Shown here piece by piece: positions 18,044 through 27,024 of a stretch of 41,596 bases of DNA. The notes under the pieces were generated by a model that saw only the letters and a program-made list of their open reading frames with translations, was not told where the DNA came from and made no database searches. A program made the translations under genes and the position numbers. The stretch is from contig CALHNS010000095.1 in the NCBI GenBank assembly GCA_938035125.1, positions 1-41,596 on the forward strand, given 5' to 3'. Every line of letters starts with the position of its first letter. Position 1 is the first letter of the stretch. The DNA comes from an uncultured Granulosicoccaceae bacterium. GTDB taxonomy: Bacteria > Pseudomonadota > Gammaproteobacteria > Granulosicoccales > Granulosicoccaceae.

Positions 18044-19648
18044 CTACCACTGCATTTGTTCAATAAGTTTCAAACGATCAAGCTTAGCGCCACTGGTTAG
18101 AGGCATCGCTTCAATCACTTGAATGCTGTTGGGTATGGCATGAATAGGCAGTCGTGACCGAAGGTAGTCCGAAATTGAATCATGATCACAGTTTTCTTGA
18201 GTAGTAACCGCTGCCCTAATGCTGATGTTATACGAATCCGATTCATCACACATTTTGACCACAGCCGCGTTTATCACGTTGGGGTGTTGGGTCAGAAGCA
18301 GTTCGATCGCATCCAGCTCCACTCGCATGCCTCGAACTTTAACTTGTCGGTCGCGCCGACCCACCAATGAATAGCTACCGTTGGGCAATAGTTTAGCTAA
18401 GTCACCCGTGCGATAAAAACGCTTGCCCTCTTTCGAATCCGTGAAAAAGACAGACCTTTTTGCTGAGTTGTCGTTGGCAGCATCAGTTCGAACATAACCT
18501 TTCATCATGGTGCTGGAGTGAACCAATAACTCTCCGATTGCTCCTCGAACAACCGGCTGATCCTGATGATCAATGAGTAAGATTGATGTCTCTGCCCACA
18601 CATTTCCAATAGGTACTGACTCTCTGTTCGCATCCAACAGGGTCAATTCTTTTTCACCCTCAATAACATGGTGCATACATTGATTCGTTTCAGCGGGGCC
18701 ATAGACATTGCACAGTTGAGCATTTGGCACCCATTCAATTAATTGTAAGAGCCTTTTGGGCGCTATCGATTCACCTGCATAAATGACCCAACGTAGTGAG
18801 TGCAAATTTCTTTTATGGAGCACACCACCAGTGATAAGTTGAACAATGGCCTGCGGCACCGAGTACCAAACCGTGATGCCATTTGATTCGATATACGCTG
18901 ACAAGCTAGCGGGCACTTTGACGTAAGCGTCAGGAATTATGTTTGTGCAAGCACCGACACTGGGGGCGGCTAGTAGCCCTAAGGTGCACATATCCGTGTG
19001 CAAAGGTCCATGGCAAGCCACTACATCATTTTCAGAAAGTGTAAAGGTCTGCGCTGCTAGCGCTGCATAGCTTGCACCACTGTAATGAGTGTGGACGATG
19101 CCTTTGGGTCGACCGGTTGAACCCGACGTGTGAATAATGTACGCAATATCATCACTTTGCGGCTGCGGTGGTTTATCGGACTCAGGCAGTGTGCCAATAT
19201 GCGACCAAGAAATAAAAGTGACCGAATTTTGATCCGTTATGTTTTCATCCAAGCCAATAACTGTGTGTAAAGCGTGTTTACCTGTTAACAGCTTCTCGAT
19301 TTTTTGACTTAGCACAGGATGTGTTATTAACACTCTGCAATGGTTGTCCACCAATATTTGATGAATCACTTCTGTAGGGGATAGTGGATCTATTGGCACC
19401 CAAACATGGCTTCCGTACATCACTCCGTAAACACTGATGCTCGCCTCTAGGCAACGGGGCAACACAATAGCTACCGCTTCTTGCGACTGGACGCCTTGTT
19501 TGTCCAAACACCTTGACAACCGCCGACTTGACTGCCAAAGCTCTGCGTAGCTCAGCCGATGTTTCCCACTGATAAAGGCATCATTATCTGGAAACTGATC
19601 TACTGTTTTCGCCAGCAAATCTATAAGTGATAAACAAGGGTTACTCAT
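18044..19648 (-). CDS. Stand-alone adenylation enzyme, proline-like pocket
   Basis: This 534-residue amino acid adenylation enzyme has no carrier domain. A3 is HTSGSTGRPKG (173-183), A5 is YGPAET, the A7 region is RFYRTGDLA, A8 is RQVKVRGMRVE, and the A10 Lys is in SGAKLDR. Pocket residues by hand alignment are D219-M-L-Y-I-A-V-Q-C-K; the published code of prolyl-AMP ligases PltF/RedM is DLLYLALVCK, so about six of ten agree. Together with the next gene (carrier) and the flavoprotein four genes on, this suggests L-Pro as substrate. It is the first gene of the operon, so it probably makes the starter unit. The specificity call is moderate and needs a structural alignment; the enzyme class is clear. 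Confidence 0.9.
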   Translation of the reverse strand: MSNPCLSLIDLLAKTVDQFPDNDAFISGKHRLSYAELWQSSRRLSRCLDKQGVQSQEAVAIVLPRCLEASISVYGVMYGSHVWVPIDPLSPTEVIHQILVDNHCRVLITHPVLSQKIEKLLTGKHALHTVIGLDENITDQNSVTFISWSHIGTLPESDKPPQPQSDDIAYIIHTSGSTGRPKGIVHTHYSGASYAALAAQTFTLSENDVVACHGPLHTDMCTLGLLAAPSVGACTNIIPDAYVKVPASLSAYIESNGITVWYSVPQAIVQLITGGVLHKRNLHSLRWVIYAGESIAPKRLLQLIEWVPNAQLCNVYGPAETNQCMHHVIEGEKELTLLDANRESVPIGNVWAETSILLIDHQDQPVVRGAIGELLVHSSTMMKGYVRTDAANDNSAKRSVFFTDSKEGKRFYRTGDLAKLLPNGSYSLVGRRDRQVKVRGMRVELDAIELLLTQHPNVINAAVVKMCDESDSYNISIRAAVTTQENCDHDSISDYLRSRLPIHAIPNSIQVIEAMPLTSGAKLDRLKLIEQMQW

Positions 19649-20219
19649 AACATCGACATGACTAAGTAAGTCCCCATTAGGACCAATTTATGAAACCTAC
19701 TTAACATGGTTACTTTCGCCTTCTTAATTAAAATAAAAATTACTTGTTGGTCATAGTAATGTTGATGTGCTTGAGTACGGCTTAAAGCCCCGTGGTTCGA
19801 TTGATAAGACACGGTAAAGTTCTGATTCCTAACAAAAACCACCGTTGCTTAATTAATGCAGTTTCTTCTAGCGACTCGTCGCCACAGGCTTTTATCAGAT
19901 TGCATCATAGTAGAGCGCATGATTATGCGAGGGTATACGTTTCTCAAAATTGACCGAAGAGCGCATTGATTCTGCGATTTTGATTAGTTTTAGCAACTTG
20001 TAGGCAAAGTGCCCTAATCTTCAGCGCTCGTATTTTCAGGGAATTGGTTGGCAATATTGCACGCTCGCAGCGCGCAAGACATTCTTAGACGTATGTCATA
20101 TTTTATTAGTCTAATTTCGTTCTTAGCTAGAGTTGCCCCTGCTCGGCGACACTTTCTCGCTTGCAACATTTTTTATGAAAATGTTCTGGCTCTAAATCCG
20201 CCTTCTACGCTATACGCAC
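19649..20219. other. Intergenic region upstream of the NRPS operon
   Basis: These 571 bases lie between the start of the NRPS operon and the end of the heme-sensor-like gene, both on the minus strand. I see no convincing gene. An AT-rich patch at about 19711-19742 lies 60-95 bp before the operon start and is a reasonable place for its promoter, but I cannot fix -35 and -10 boxes. A 65-codon minus-strand ORF (19645-19842) overlaps the A gene start by 4 bp. It has no recognisable family and is not called as a gene. Confidence 0.5.
20165..20185 (-). terminator. Weak hairpin after the heme-sensor-like gene
   Basis: A perfect 8-bp inverted repeat, AACATTTT and AAAATGTT with a 5-base loop, sits 35 bp downstream of the stop of the minus-strand gene ending at 20220. 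It is AT-rich and has no clear U-tract, so a terminator role is only suggested by position. Confidence 0.3.
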
Positions 20220-21422
20220 TCAAGGCTGAAGTCGCCGCACTAACTGCGAGCCTGTGTCAATGATACTTTTCATCCGTTCTTCAAGACGAATCATCTCAGA
20301 CATGGAATCTTTTAGCGCAACCGTCTCATCCCCTAGTTCGGCCATTGAGACGTAGAGCTGTTCTGAATTTCGAACCTGACTTTCTGCATTATGAACAACC
20401 GCTCTAAGATTTTGAAGCAGAGCTTCAGCCTCAGGCGGATTATTAGCACTTGCTAAAGTGGCATCAAGTTCTGCCACCGATCGCTTTGTTGCATCAAACC
20501 AAGCATCGGAAAGCCGAGGTTCTTGTTTAGCACTGAGCATTGCGCGCCGCTCAACACTGCGTGTATTCGATACGACGTTATCAATTTGGGAACGTAAATC
20601 CCCTTGTATTTGAACTATGTCATCGTTTACCGCCACCACTTGAATCAACACGTTATCAAGCTCTTGCACTAACCGACTGATTCGATCTAAAAACACATTA
20701 AGATCGCGCGCCAACACACCGAATTCGTCAGCGGTACGCACCTCAGCTCGTTGGTTTAAGTCAGTGTACGCTTTCGATAGCCGACTCACTACAGATCGAA
20801 GCCTAAGCAACGGCTCCATTCGTGAGCGTAAAATTAAAAACAGTAAGATAGAATGCAACACAATCTTACCGATGGCTAGACCCAGCGTTAGCTTTACGCC
20901 TTCCCACCACATAGCAATATCACGATCTAAATAGTTCCGCACTACCACAGTTCCCAACGTATCGCCTACCGATGCGTCCATATGACATGAGGTGCAAAAT
21001 TCGGATGCATCAATATCAACATAGGCCGATTTGTATTCACTCTCCGTCATACCGGCCATCGGTATCCCAGTAGGCACATAGCCAAATCTTTTCTCTATGG
21101 ATTGCACCGTAACTTCCGATGGAACAATGGCGATTTCGTAGCCTAGATCCAACCAGTTTTGCTCTAAAATTGGGTACATGGTTCGAACAGCAATGGGGCC
21201 ACCTGCATTGGTCATAATCGATATAACGTTTTCAGAAAGCTCCTGCGCCACTTCTAGCGCTTGATCTTTCCCATTAACTTCATAATCCCAATACACTTTG
21301 CCCGCTTTAAGCGCAAATTCGATTAGCGTTACAACGAGCAACACCAAAAAGAAATCCTTAATCATATGAATTAAAAAGGATTTATCGAATCGTCCTATCG
21401 ACGGGCTGGATTGTTCAAGCAT
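20220..21422 (-). CDS. Membrane DUF3365 heme-sensor-like protein with HAMP domain
   Basis: The protein has 400 residues: a membrane helix at about 21-40, an extracytoplasmic domain to about 165, a second helix at about 176-198, a HAMP-like segment (199-252), then a long helical coiled-coil-like tail to the end. The outer domain contains FCTSCH, a CxxCH heme c motif (Cys143, Cys146, His147), in the setting of the DUF3365/Tll0287-like family (IAVRTMYPI, then FGYVPTGIP). These families look like redox or gas sensors. No kinase, GGDEF or canonical methyl-accepting signalling tip is present after the HAMP, so the output must go through a partner or the tail itself. It is separated by 89 bp from recR upstream. 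Confidence 0.75.
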   Translation of the reverse strand: MLEQSSPSIGRFDKSFLIHMIKDFFLVLLVVTLIEFALKAGKVYWDYEVNGKDQALEVAQELSENVISIMTNAGGPIAVRTMYPILEQNWLDLGYEIAIVPSEVTVQSIEKRFGYVPTGIPMAGMTESEYKSAYVDIDASEFCTSCHMDASVGDTLGTVVVRNYLDRDIAMWWEGVKLTLGLAIGKIVLHSILLFLILRSRMEPLLRLRSVVSRLSKAYTDLNQRAEVRTADEFGVLARDLNVFLDRISRLVQELDNVLIQVVAVNDDIVQIQGDLRSQIDNVVSNTRSVERRAMLSAKQEPRLSDAWFDATKRSVAELDATLASANNPPEAEALLQNLRAVVHNAESQVRNSEQLYVSMAELGDETVALKDSMSEMIRLEERMKSIIDTGSQLVRRLQP

Positions 21423-21511
21423 CGGCAGAAAATCTGGTAGAAATTTGAATACTCTCCCAATATACAGGGCTTAGGGTTTTCTTGGAATTCAGTGCGCTTT
21501 AACAACCCCTA

Positions 21512-22108
21512 TCAATTCAACCGAGTACGCTCCGCAAACGCTACTGATAAGGTCGTGCTATCGGCGAATTCCAGTTCGCTGCCTAAAGGAACACCGCGGG
21601 CAATTTGCATTACAGGCACCGAATGTTTATTGGCTAAATCGGTGATGTAACGAGCAGTTACTTGTCCTTCTAAAGTTGGATTTATCGCAAGCGTTAATTC
21701 CTCAATACTGCCAGACTCCAATTGGGTCTCTAGTAAATCTAAGCCTAAATCTTTCGGCCCAATTCCATCCAGCGGAGATAAATGACCTAATAACAAGAAA
21801 AAACGCCCAGTGTAGTCAGCCGCTTTATCTATAGCAAGAACATCAGCTGGGTTTTCCACAACGCAAACATGCGCTGCATTCCTTGCCTCATCAGCGCACC
21901 ACTTGCACAGCTCACTTTCAGTAAACACTCGGCATTGACTGCAAGGCTGCACGGTATCCATCGTTTGAATCAGTAATTCACCCAAGCGCTTTGCACCAAC
22001 GCGGTCACGTTGCAACAAGTGCAAGGCCATACGTTGAGCAGACTTAGGACCAACACCGGGTAAGCAGCGAAAGCCTTCTATCAATTCATCAAGTAATGCG
22101 CTACTCAT
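21512..22108 (-). CDS. recR: Recombination mediator RecR
   Basis: This 198-residue protein is the usual RecR length. The N-terminal helix-hairpin-helix region reads LPGVGPKSAQRMALHLL; the four-Cys zinc finger is CSQC followed by CKWC; the Toprim domain begins at VCVVENPADVLAID. RecR acts with RecF and RecO to load RecA onto SSB-coated gaps. The gene starts right after the ybaB stop, in the common dnaX-ybaB-recR order. Confidence 0.97.
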   Translation of the reverse strand: MSSALLDELIEGFRCLPGVGPKSAQRMALHLLQRDRVGAKRLGELLIQTMDTVQPCSQCRVFTESELCKWCADEARNAAHVCVVENPADVLAIDKAADYTGRFFLLLGHLSPLDGIGPKDLGLDLLETQLESGSIEELTLAINPTLEGQVTARYITDLANKHSVPVMQIARGVPLGSELEFADSTTLSVAFAERTRLN

Positions 22109-22432
22109 TTAGAAAGGTAGTTTCATTCCAGCAGGTAGATTCATGCCAGACGTTAAGCCACTCATTTTATCTTTAGTGGTTGAGGCAACTTTCTGCGCAG
22201 CATCGTTTATTGCGGCCGCTACCAAGTCTTCTAGCATGTCTTTGTCATCACCGACTAACGAATCATCAATTTGCACACGACGACATTCGTGAGAGCCGGT
22301 TAGAGTGACAGTAACTAAGCCTCCTCCGGACTTACCTTCAATTTCCATCGCTGCAATTTCAGCTTGCGCTTTCTGCATGTCTTCTTGCATTTGCTGCGCT
22401 TGTTTCATTAAGTTGCCCATGGCACCTTTCAT
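22109..22432 (-). CDS. ybaB: YbaB/EbfC nucleoid-associated DNA-binding protein
   Basis: This 107-residue protein has the YbaB fold signature: N-terminal [19 protein letters not shown] helix, the central [11 protein letters not shown] strand pair, and the C-terminal helix with [10 protein letters not shown], followed by a Gly/Met/Pro-rich tail. Family members are small dimers that bind DNA and affect nucleoid structure. The start ATG overlaps the dnaX stop by 4 bp (ATGA), and recR follows directly, so the three genes are translationally coupled. Confidence 0.96.
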   Translation of the reverse strand: MKGAMGNLMKQAQQMQEDMQKAQAEIAAMEIEGKSGGGLVTVTLTGSHECRRVQIDDSLVGDDKDMLEDLVAAAINDAAQKVASTTKDKMSGLTSGMNLPAGMKLPF

Positions 22433-24528
22433 GAGTTCTCTCCGTTATCTGTGGTTGTTTCAACGTGCGCTTGAAAAGGTCGCACGCTGTTCTTAGTAAC
22501 TTCGCCATCCACCCGACTAAGTAATTCAGCCAGTAGTGGATCATTTTCAATCGATTCTTCAGCATCTTGCTGTGCTTTTCGAGCAGCCGCTTCTTTCAAA
22601 CTCGCAGGCGTAACCAACTGGGCGGTAGTAATTTCCACCCCTAATTTAACCGGGGTTTCGTTATACCGAGTAAGCGCTGCCGTTAGCTGCTCAACAGCTT
22701 GTGCTTTCTTTAAATGTTGGGCCGGTTTTGGCAAAAGCAATGTCAGTAATCCTTGATCAAAGCCCTTCACCGCCGATTGCATCGCTAGTTGTAAGGGTAA
22801 ACCTTCTACACCAATTGCTCTTACGATAGTTGGCCAGTGCTCTGCAGTGAGTTCTAACTTAACCACCGGTTGTAACTGCTCTTTGCGCGTATTCGCATCA
22901 GTCGCATCAGTCGCATCAGTCGCATTCTTTGCATCTGGCTGTGCTGGTTGTGCTGGCTGTGCTGGTTGTGCTGGTTGAGCTGGTTGAGCTGAAACGTTAG
23001 CTTCTACAGGTACCGATTGGCGCTGAATATCCGCTGTCGCTTCCTTGTTTTCAGCACTTAAAGGATTTTTAACCGGCGCTTTAGCTAGTTTTTTTTTTGG
23101 CGACTCGCCTTGACCTAACGCAGCGGCTAAGGCCGCTTTTCTATCAGCCGCATTTGATAAGCTTTCAGAAACGGCCGCCACGGGTTCGGCTGCTGTTTCT
23201 ATAGTTACAGGATTCTGCGATGCTTCTTTCGGTGGATTCGCAGCTGGCTTTGAATCTAACTTTGCATCTGAATTCGAGGTAGCTTTAACTGCAGGCTTCT
23301 GCGCAGAATCTAAAGGCCGCTGCGCCGCTGAATTCTTAGGTGGTGCTGCCTTTGCAAGTGTTGTAGTAGCCTGATGCGCTGAGCCACTTTGCACACTCGA
23401 ACCACCACCGCCATTGCTTCCCCCACTTCCATCACCACCCTGCGGGGCAAACGCCAACATTCTCAGCATGGCCATATCAAACGCTTCGCGTGGATCAGGG
23501 GCGAACGGCATATCTCGACGAGCATGCATTCCGATTTGGTACCACAGTTGAATGTCTTCCGCGCTGACTTTATCGGCAAGCGATTGCAGTTGAGCCGCTT
23601 CGGTGGCATCAGGTTCAATGCTGTTCGGTACGGATTGAAGTAATGCAATTCGATGGGTGAGGCTTAAAATTTCTCCCAATAACTCATGATAATCGGGTGC
23701 GTATTGCGCCAGTTCATTAATGCGAGTAAACAACTGATCAACTTGGTTATCGGCCAATGCATCGATTAAATCTAATATACGTGCAACCGATACGCGCCCT
23801 AGCATGGATTCCACTTCGTCAAGTTTTACCGCACCTTCCCCATAAGCGGCAGCTTGTTCAACCAAACTCAGTGAATCACGCACACTGCCATCGGCGGCGC
23901 GTGCGATTAAATCTAATGCGCTGCGTTCTGCGCTGATCGATTCTTCGGTTAGAATTTTTTCAAGGTAGTCGGCCAAACGTGCGGGAATCATGCGCTTTAA
24001 GTTGAATTGCAAACAGCGCGATAACACCGTTACTGGCACTTTTTGTGGGTCGGTGGTGGCCAGTAAAAATTTTACGTGTGCTGGAGGTTCTTCAAGCGTT
24101 TTCAATAAAGCATTAAAACTGTGCGTTGAAAACATATGCACTTCGTCGATTAGATAAACCTTGTAGCGGCCCGATGTTGGAGCGTAAGGTACGTTCTCTA
24201 ATAACTCGCGGGTTTCATCCACTTTGGTGCGCGAAGCGGCATCCACTTCTATTAAGTCAAAGAATCGACCGGCTTCTATGTCTTGGCAAGTTGCGCATTC
24301 ACCGCAGGGGTTGGCCGTGACGGATTCAACGCTCTCGCAGTTAAGGCATTTGGCGAAAATTCGGGCAATCGTGGTTTTGCCCACACCGCGCATGCCAGTG
24401 AACAAATAAGCGTGGTGCAATCGATTCGATTCAAGCGCATTCACCAACGCTTTAAGAACATGCTCTTGCCCGATCATGTCGCCGAATTGCTGCGGCCGCC
24501 ACTTTCGCGCTAGGACTTGGTAGCTCAT
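22429..24528 (-). CDS. dnaX: DNA polymerase III subunits tau and gamma
   Basis: With the start at ATG 24528 (protein beginning [12 protein letters not shown], the conserved DnaX start) the product has 699 residues. A longer frame to 24747 runs through the SRP RNA gene and is rejected. Domains: AAA+ clamp loader 1-370 with Walker [10 protein letters not shown] (45-53), a Cys zinc module (CLNC then CGEC and CATC) and the DEVHMFS Walker B region, then a low-complexity linker (Gly/Ala/Pro-rich, QPA and TDA repeats, residues about 385-545) and the tau C-terminal domain. Tau links the clamp loader to polymerase and helicase. An A10 run at codons 477-480 could yield a short gamma form (separate entry). 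It overlaps ybaB by 4 bp. Confidence 0.97.
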   Translation of the reverse strand: MSYQVLARKWRPQQFGDMIGQEHVLKALVNALESNRLHHAYLFTGMRGVGKTTIARIFAKCLNCESVESVTANPCGECATCQDIEAGRFFDLIEVDAASRTKVDETRELLENVPYAPTSGRYKVYLIDEVHMFSTHSFNALLKTLEEPPAHVKFLLATTDPQKVPVTVLSRCLQFNLKRMIPARLADYLEKILTEESISAERSALDLIARAADGSVRDSLSLVEQAAAYGEGAVKLDEVESMLGRVSVARILDLIDALADNQVDQLFTRINELAQYAPDYHELLGEILSLTHRIALLQSVPNSIEPDATEAAQLQSLADKVSAEDIQLWYQIGMHARRDMPFAPDPREAFDMAMLRMLAFAPQGGDGSGGSNGGGGSSVQSGSAHQATTTLAKAAPPKNSAAQRPLDSAQKPAVKATSNSDAKLDSKPAANPPKEASQNPVTIETAAEPVAAVSESLSNAADRKAALAAALGQGESPKKKLAKAPVKNPLSAENKEATADIQRQSVPVEANVSAQPAQPAQPAQPAQPAQPDAKNATDATDATDANTRKEQLQPVVKLELTAEHWPTIVRAIGVEGLPLQLAMQSAVKGFDQGLLTLLLPKPAQHLKKAQAVEQLTAALTRYNETPVKLGVEITTAQLVTPASLKEAAARKAQQDAEESIENDPLLAELLSRVDGEVTKNSVRPFQAHVETTTDNGENS
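22893..22991 (-). repeat. 9-bp coding repeats in the dnaX linker
   Basis: On the plus strand three copies of TCGCATCAG (22893-22919) and, from about 22936, six to seven degenerate copies of a 9-mer near TGTGCTGGT lie next to each other. On the coding strand they give ATD repeats and QPA repeats in the tau linker. The unit is a multiple of three, so copy-number changes would alter linker length without breaking the frame. Confidence 0.85.
23089..23098 (-). promoter_or_regulatory. A10 slippery site in dnaX (candidate gamma-forming frameshift)
   Basis: The coding strand reads CCA AAA AAA AAA CTA GCT, ten consecutive A residues at codons 477-480. A -1 shift, or one extra A from polymerase slippage, gives the codons ACT AGC TAA and ends the protein at residue 482; a +1 shift meets TAG at once. 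An AGGCGAG stretch lies just upstream. In E. coli and Thermus, dnaX uses A-rich slippery runs to make gamma from the same gene, so this is likely the equivalent site. Confidence 0.7.
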
Positions 24529-24595
24529 CGATCGCTTTGCCGAGTGCTGAGGCCAATCGCCTGGGCCAGATACCCTGGGCCAGATGATAAGGGAA

Positions 24596-24707
24596 GGCGC
24601 TTCACACCAGCAAAAACTCGGCACCCGAATCCACTGCTGCCGCTGCTCCCTTCCGGGCCTGACGGGGTTAACAGCTTCTCGTCGCGAGAACGCCGATGCA
24701 AAGCACC
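24596..24707 (-). ncRNA. ffs: Bacterial signal recognition particle RNA (4.5S type)
   Basis: On the minus strand the core GTCAGGCCCGGAAGGGAGCA (within 24641-24662) is the conserved SRP RNA domain IV with its GGAA tetraloop and asymmetric-loop bases. The ends GGTGCTTT and GAAGCGCC pair over 8 bp, and TCGGC pairs with GCCGA further in, giving one long hairpin of about 112 nt, the size of the small gammaproteobacterial form. It binds Ffh for co-translational membrane targeting. It sits 67 bp upstream of dnaX on the same strand and runs divergently from phoB. Exact ends are inferred from pairing. Confidence 0.88.
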
Positions 24708-24804
24708 ATTGAGGGTATATTGTGGCTGGATCGCCGATGCAGCGCAACCGATTCTGTCGGCACAGACATTTGCCGCCAATTCCGCCATAAATTTTCCAGC
24801 TTCT

Positions 24805-25494
24805 ATGCCAAATCCAAACATCCTGATCGTTGAAGATGAATTCGCTATAGCTGACATGCTGTCGATAAGCTTAAAGCAAGCAGGTTACCTCACCACGCAT
24901 GTAAGCACAGCCCATGCTGCAAGGCAGGCCATTCAAGCCCATTTCTTCGATTTAGCCTTAGTAGACTGGATGCTGCCAGGAGGTAGCGGTTTGGCGCTGG
25001 TTGAGCACATTCGCGGCCATGAGAAGGCCCGTGATATGGCCATTATTATGTTGACAGCTCGCACCAGCGAAGACGATATTTCCAAAGGATTGGATTCTGG
25101 CGCAGATGATTATGTGCTCAAGCCCTTCTCACCTAAAGAACTGCAAAGCCGAATTCGTGCGCTGCTTCGGCGCACCGTAAAATCTGATATCGATCAAATT
25201 TTAACCATTGGAAAACTATCCATCGACACAGCCTCACACCGTGTTTGGGCACACGATAAAACGGTGAATCTAAATCACACCGAATTTAAGTTACTTCGCC
25301 ACTTTATGATGAACCCAGACCGTGTGTTCAGTCGCTCCCAGCTCCTAGACAGTGTGTGGGGCCATGGCACCTATATTGAAGAGCGCACGGTGGATGTGCA
25401 CGTACTTCGATTGCGAAAAGCGTTGCGGGCAGTAGGCTTAGAAGAAACCGTGGAGACGGTTCGTGGTGCGGGGTATCGCCTGCCGAACCCTTGA
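24805..25494 (+). CDS. phoB: Phosphate regulon response regulator PhoB
   Basis: The start chosen is ATG 24805, giving 229 residues, the E. coli PhoB length, and beginning MPNPNILIVEDE; the upstream in-frame extension crosses the SRP RNA gene. The receiver domain (1-120) has the acidic pair ED, the phosphoacceptor Asp in LALVDWMLPGGSG and the Lys in VLKPFSPKE. The winged-helix OmpR/PhoB domain (130-229) ends with RTVDVHVLRLRKAL and TVRGAGYRL. It activates phosphate-starvation genes by binding PHO boxes. phoR follows after 118 bp. Confidence 0.96.
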   Translation: MPNPNILIVEDEFAIADMLSISLKQAGYLTTHVSTAHAARQAIQAHFFDLALVDWMLPGGSGLALVEHIRGHEKARDMAIIMLTARTSEDDISKGLDSGADDYVLKPFSPKELQSRIRALLRRTVKSDIDQILTIGKLSIDTASHRVWAHDKTVNLNHTEFKLLRHFMMNPDRVFSRSQLLDSVWGHGTYIEERTVDVHVLRLRKALRAVGLEETVETVRGAGYRLPNP

Positions 25495-25612
25495 CGCAAA
25501 ATTTTCATTGCCGAACTTTTTCTCGTTTCTTGACCCGGCTAACCAATCTTGCCCCTAACCCATCGCCGGTTTGGTTATGATGCCCATCAATTTCAACTGA
25601 ACCGGCAGCCCC

Positions 25613-26980
25613 ATGCCCGATTCATGGCAAAAAGAAGTGTGGTGGTTTGTTGCAGGCGCTGTGATTATCGCAGCGCTTGGTTGGCTATTGGGTTTTCCCT
25701 TGCAGGCGTTGTTGGTGTCGGCGTGTGCCTACATTCTATGGCTGCTGCACCGAATGGCCAACATGGTGCGTTGGCTAAAAGCTGGAGCGTCTAAGCGCTC
25801 TGCACCACCCACGGTGGGCATGATGGATGACATCGTACGACTTATCCATCAAGAAAAATCGTACAGCCGAAAACAAAAGAATCGCTTCAAGCGTTCGCTG
25901 TTGCAATTTAATAATTTAGCGTCTGAATTACCCGATGCCACTGTCGTGCTTGACAGCCACAACGTTATTCGTTGGGCTAATGTTGCCGCACGAAATTTTT
26001 TAAACATTAGCACCGAGCGAGATCGTGGCCAGCGAATCGATAATTTGATTCGTGATCCCGATTTTCATGAATTTTTGCAATCAAACGATCCTGGTGCTGA
26101 AATCGAGATGATGGCGCCAAACAACCAAAGTTTGATTCTTGCGTGTCGCTGCATTCCTTCAGGGCGTGGCATGTTCGTGTTGGTGGCTCGCGATGCCACT
26201 CAACGCATTCGTTTAAGAGAGATGCGTAAAGATTTTGTGGACGATGTAAGCCACGAACTGCGCACGCCTTTAACCGTTATTCGCGGTTACACCGAAATGT
26301 TATTAGATGATGCTTCCATCGGCAGCGCCTCAAAAGAGGCGATTCAAAAAGTGGATGAGCAAAGCCAGCGCATGATGCACATCGTGCATAAGTTACTTCG
26401 ATTGTCTAAATTAGAAGGCAATCCCCTAGGTGCTGACGAAGGCGAGACGGTGAACGTTTCGCAGTTGGTGCACACGATTGTTGCTGATTTAAACAACACG
26501 TCTGAAACCCAACACGAATGGGTGCTTAAATTGAACGAGCAACTGGGGCTTCGCGGAAACTACGATGAGCTGTACAGCGTTGTGCAAAATTTATTGCAAA
26601 ACGCCGTTAAATATTCTGGTAATCGAACGGTGATAACCGTAAGTTGGTCTCAAGATGAAGTGTTTGACAACACCGCAGATGTGAGCGATGGGGCAACCAC
26701 CGAAGAGCTTGCTGGTGCGTATTTATCCGTCAGTGACAACGGCATTGGTATTGAATATCGGCACTTACCCCGTTTAAGCGAACGCTTTTACCGAGTGGAC
26801 CGAGCGCGCGCACGAGAAAGCGGCGGTACCGGTTTAGGCCTTGCCATTGTGAAACACATTGCGCAGCGCCACAGTGGCCAATTACTGATCGACAGTGTGC
26901 CCGGAGAAGGCTCCACTTTCGCTGTGCACTTTCCTGCCCAGCGGGTTGAAATATTAGCTGACCAGGCGTCAAATTTTTAA
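25613..26980 (+). CDS. phoR: Phosphate regulon sensor histidine kinase PhoR
   Basis: The protein has 455 residues. Two membrane helices lie in 10-45 with almost no periplasmic loop, as in PhoR. A linker and PAS domain span about 90-195, followed by HisKA with DVSHELRTPL (phosphoacceptor His214) and a HATPase domain: N box QNLLQNAVKYS (Asn330), DNGIGI (375-380), GGTGLGLAI (404-412). It senses phosphate status through the Pst transporter and PhoU, and phosphorylates or dephosphorylates PhoB. The gene has an ATG start and lies between phoB and the pst operon, in line with the function. Confidence 0.96.
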   Translation: MPDSWQKEVWWFVAGAVIIAALGWLLGFPLQALLVSACAYILWLLHRMANMVRWLKAGASKRSAPPTVGMMDDIVRLIHQEKSYSRKQKNRFKRSLLQFNNLASELPDATVVLDSHNVIRWANVAARNFLNISTERDRGQRIDNLIRDPDFHEFLQSNDPGAEIEMMAPNNQSLILACRCIPSGRGMFVLVARDATQRIRLREMRKDFVDDVSHELRTPLTVIRGYTEMLLDDASIGSASKEAIQKVDEQSQRMMHIVHKLLRLSKLEGNPLGADEGETVNVSQLVHTIVADLNNTSETQHEWVLKLNEQLGLRGNYDELYSVVQNLLQNAVKYSGNRTVITVSWSQDEVFDNTADVSDGATTEELAGAYLSVSDNGIGIEYRHLPRLSERFYRVDRARARESGGTGLGLAIVKHIAQRHSGQLLIDSVPGEGSTFAVHFPAQRVEILADQASNF

Positions 26981-27024
26981 ACGCGTTTCACTTAAATTGC
27001 CACTCTGTGATTCGATTTTTACCC

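Noticed and set aside
19645..19842. 65-codon minus-strand ORF overlapping the A gene start by 4 bp
   Set aside because: The ATGA overlap is suggestive of a leader peptide, but there is no recognisable family or ribosome-binding support, so it is not called.
20048..20263. 71-codon plus-strand ORF in the NRPS upstream region
   Set aside because: It runs into the 3' end of the heme-sensor-like gene on the other strand and has no recognisable protein character.
24529..24747. N-terminal extension of the dnaX reading frame
   Set aside because: The conserved protein start [12 protein letters not shown] is at 24528, and the extension is read through the SRP RNA gene.
24770..24790. Possible PHO box upstream of phoB (CTGTCGGCACAGACATTT)
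   Set aside because: Only the first half matches; agreement is about 7 of 18 positions, too weak to call.
24517..24804. N-terminal extension of the phoB reading frame
   Set aside because: It also crosses the SRP RNA gene; ATG 24805 gives the normal 229-residue PhoB.
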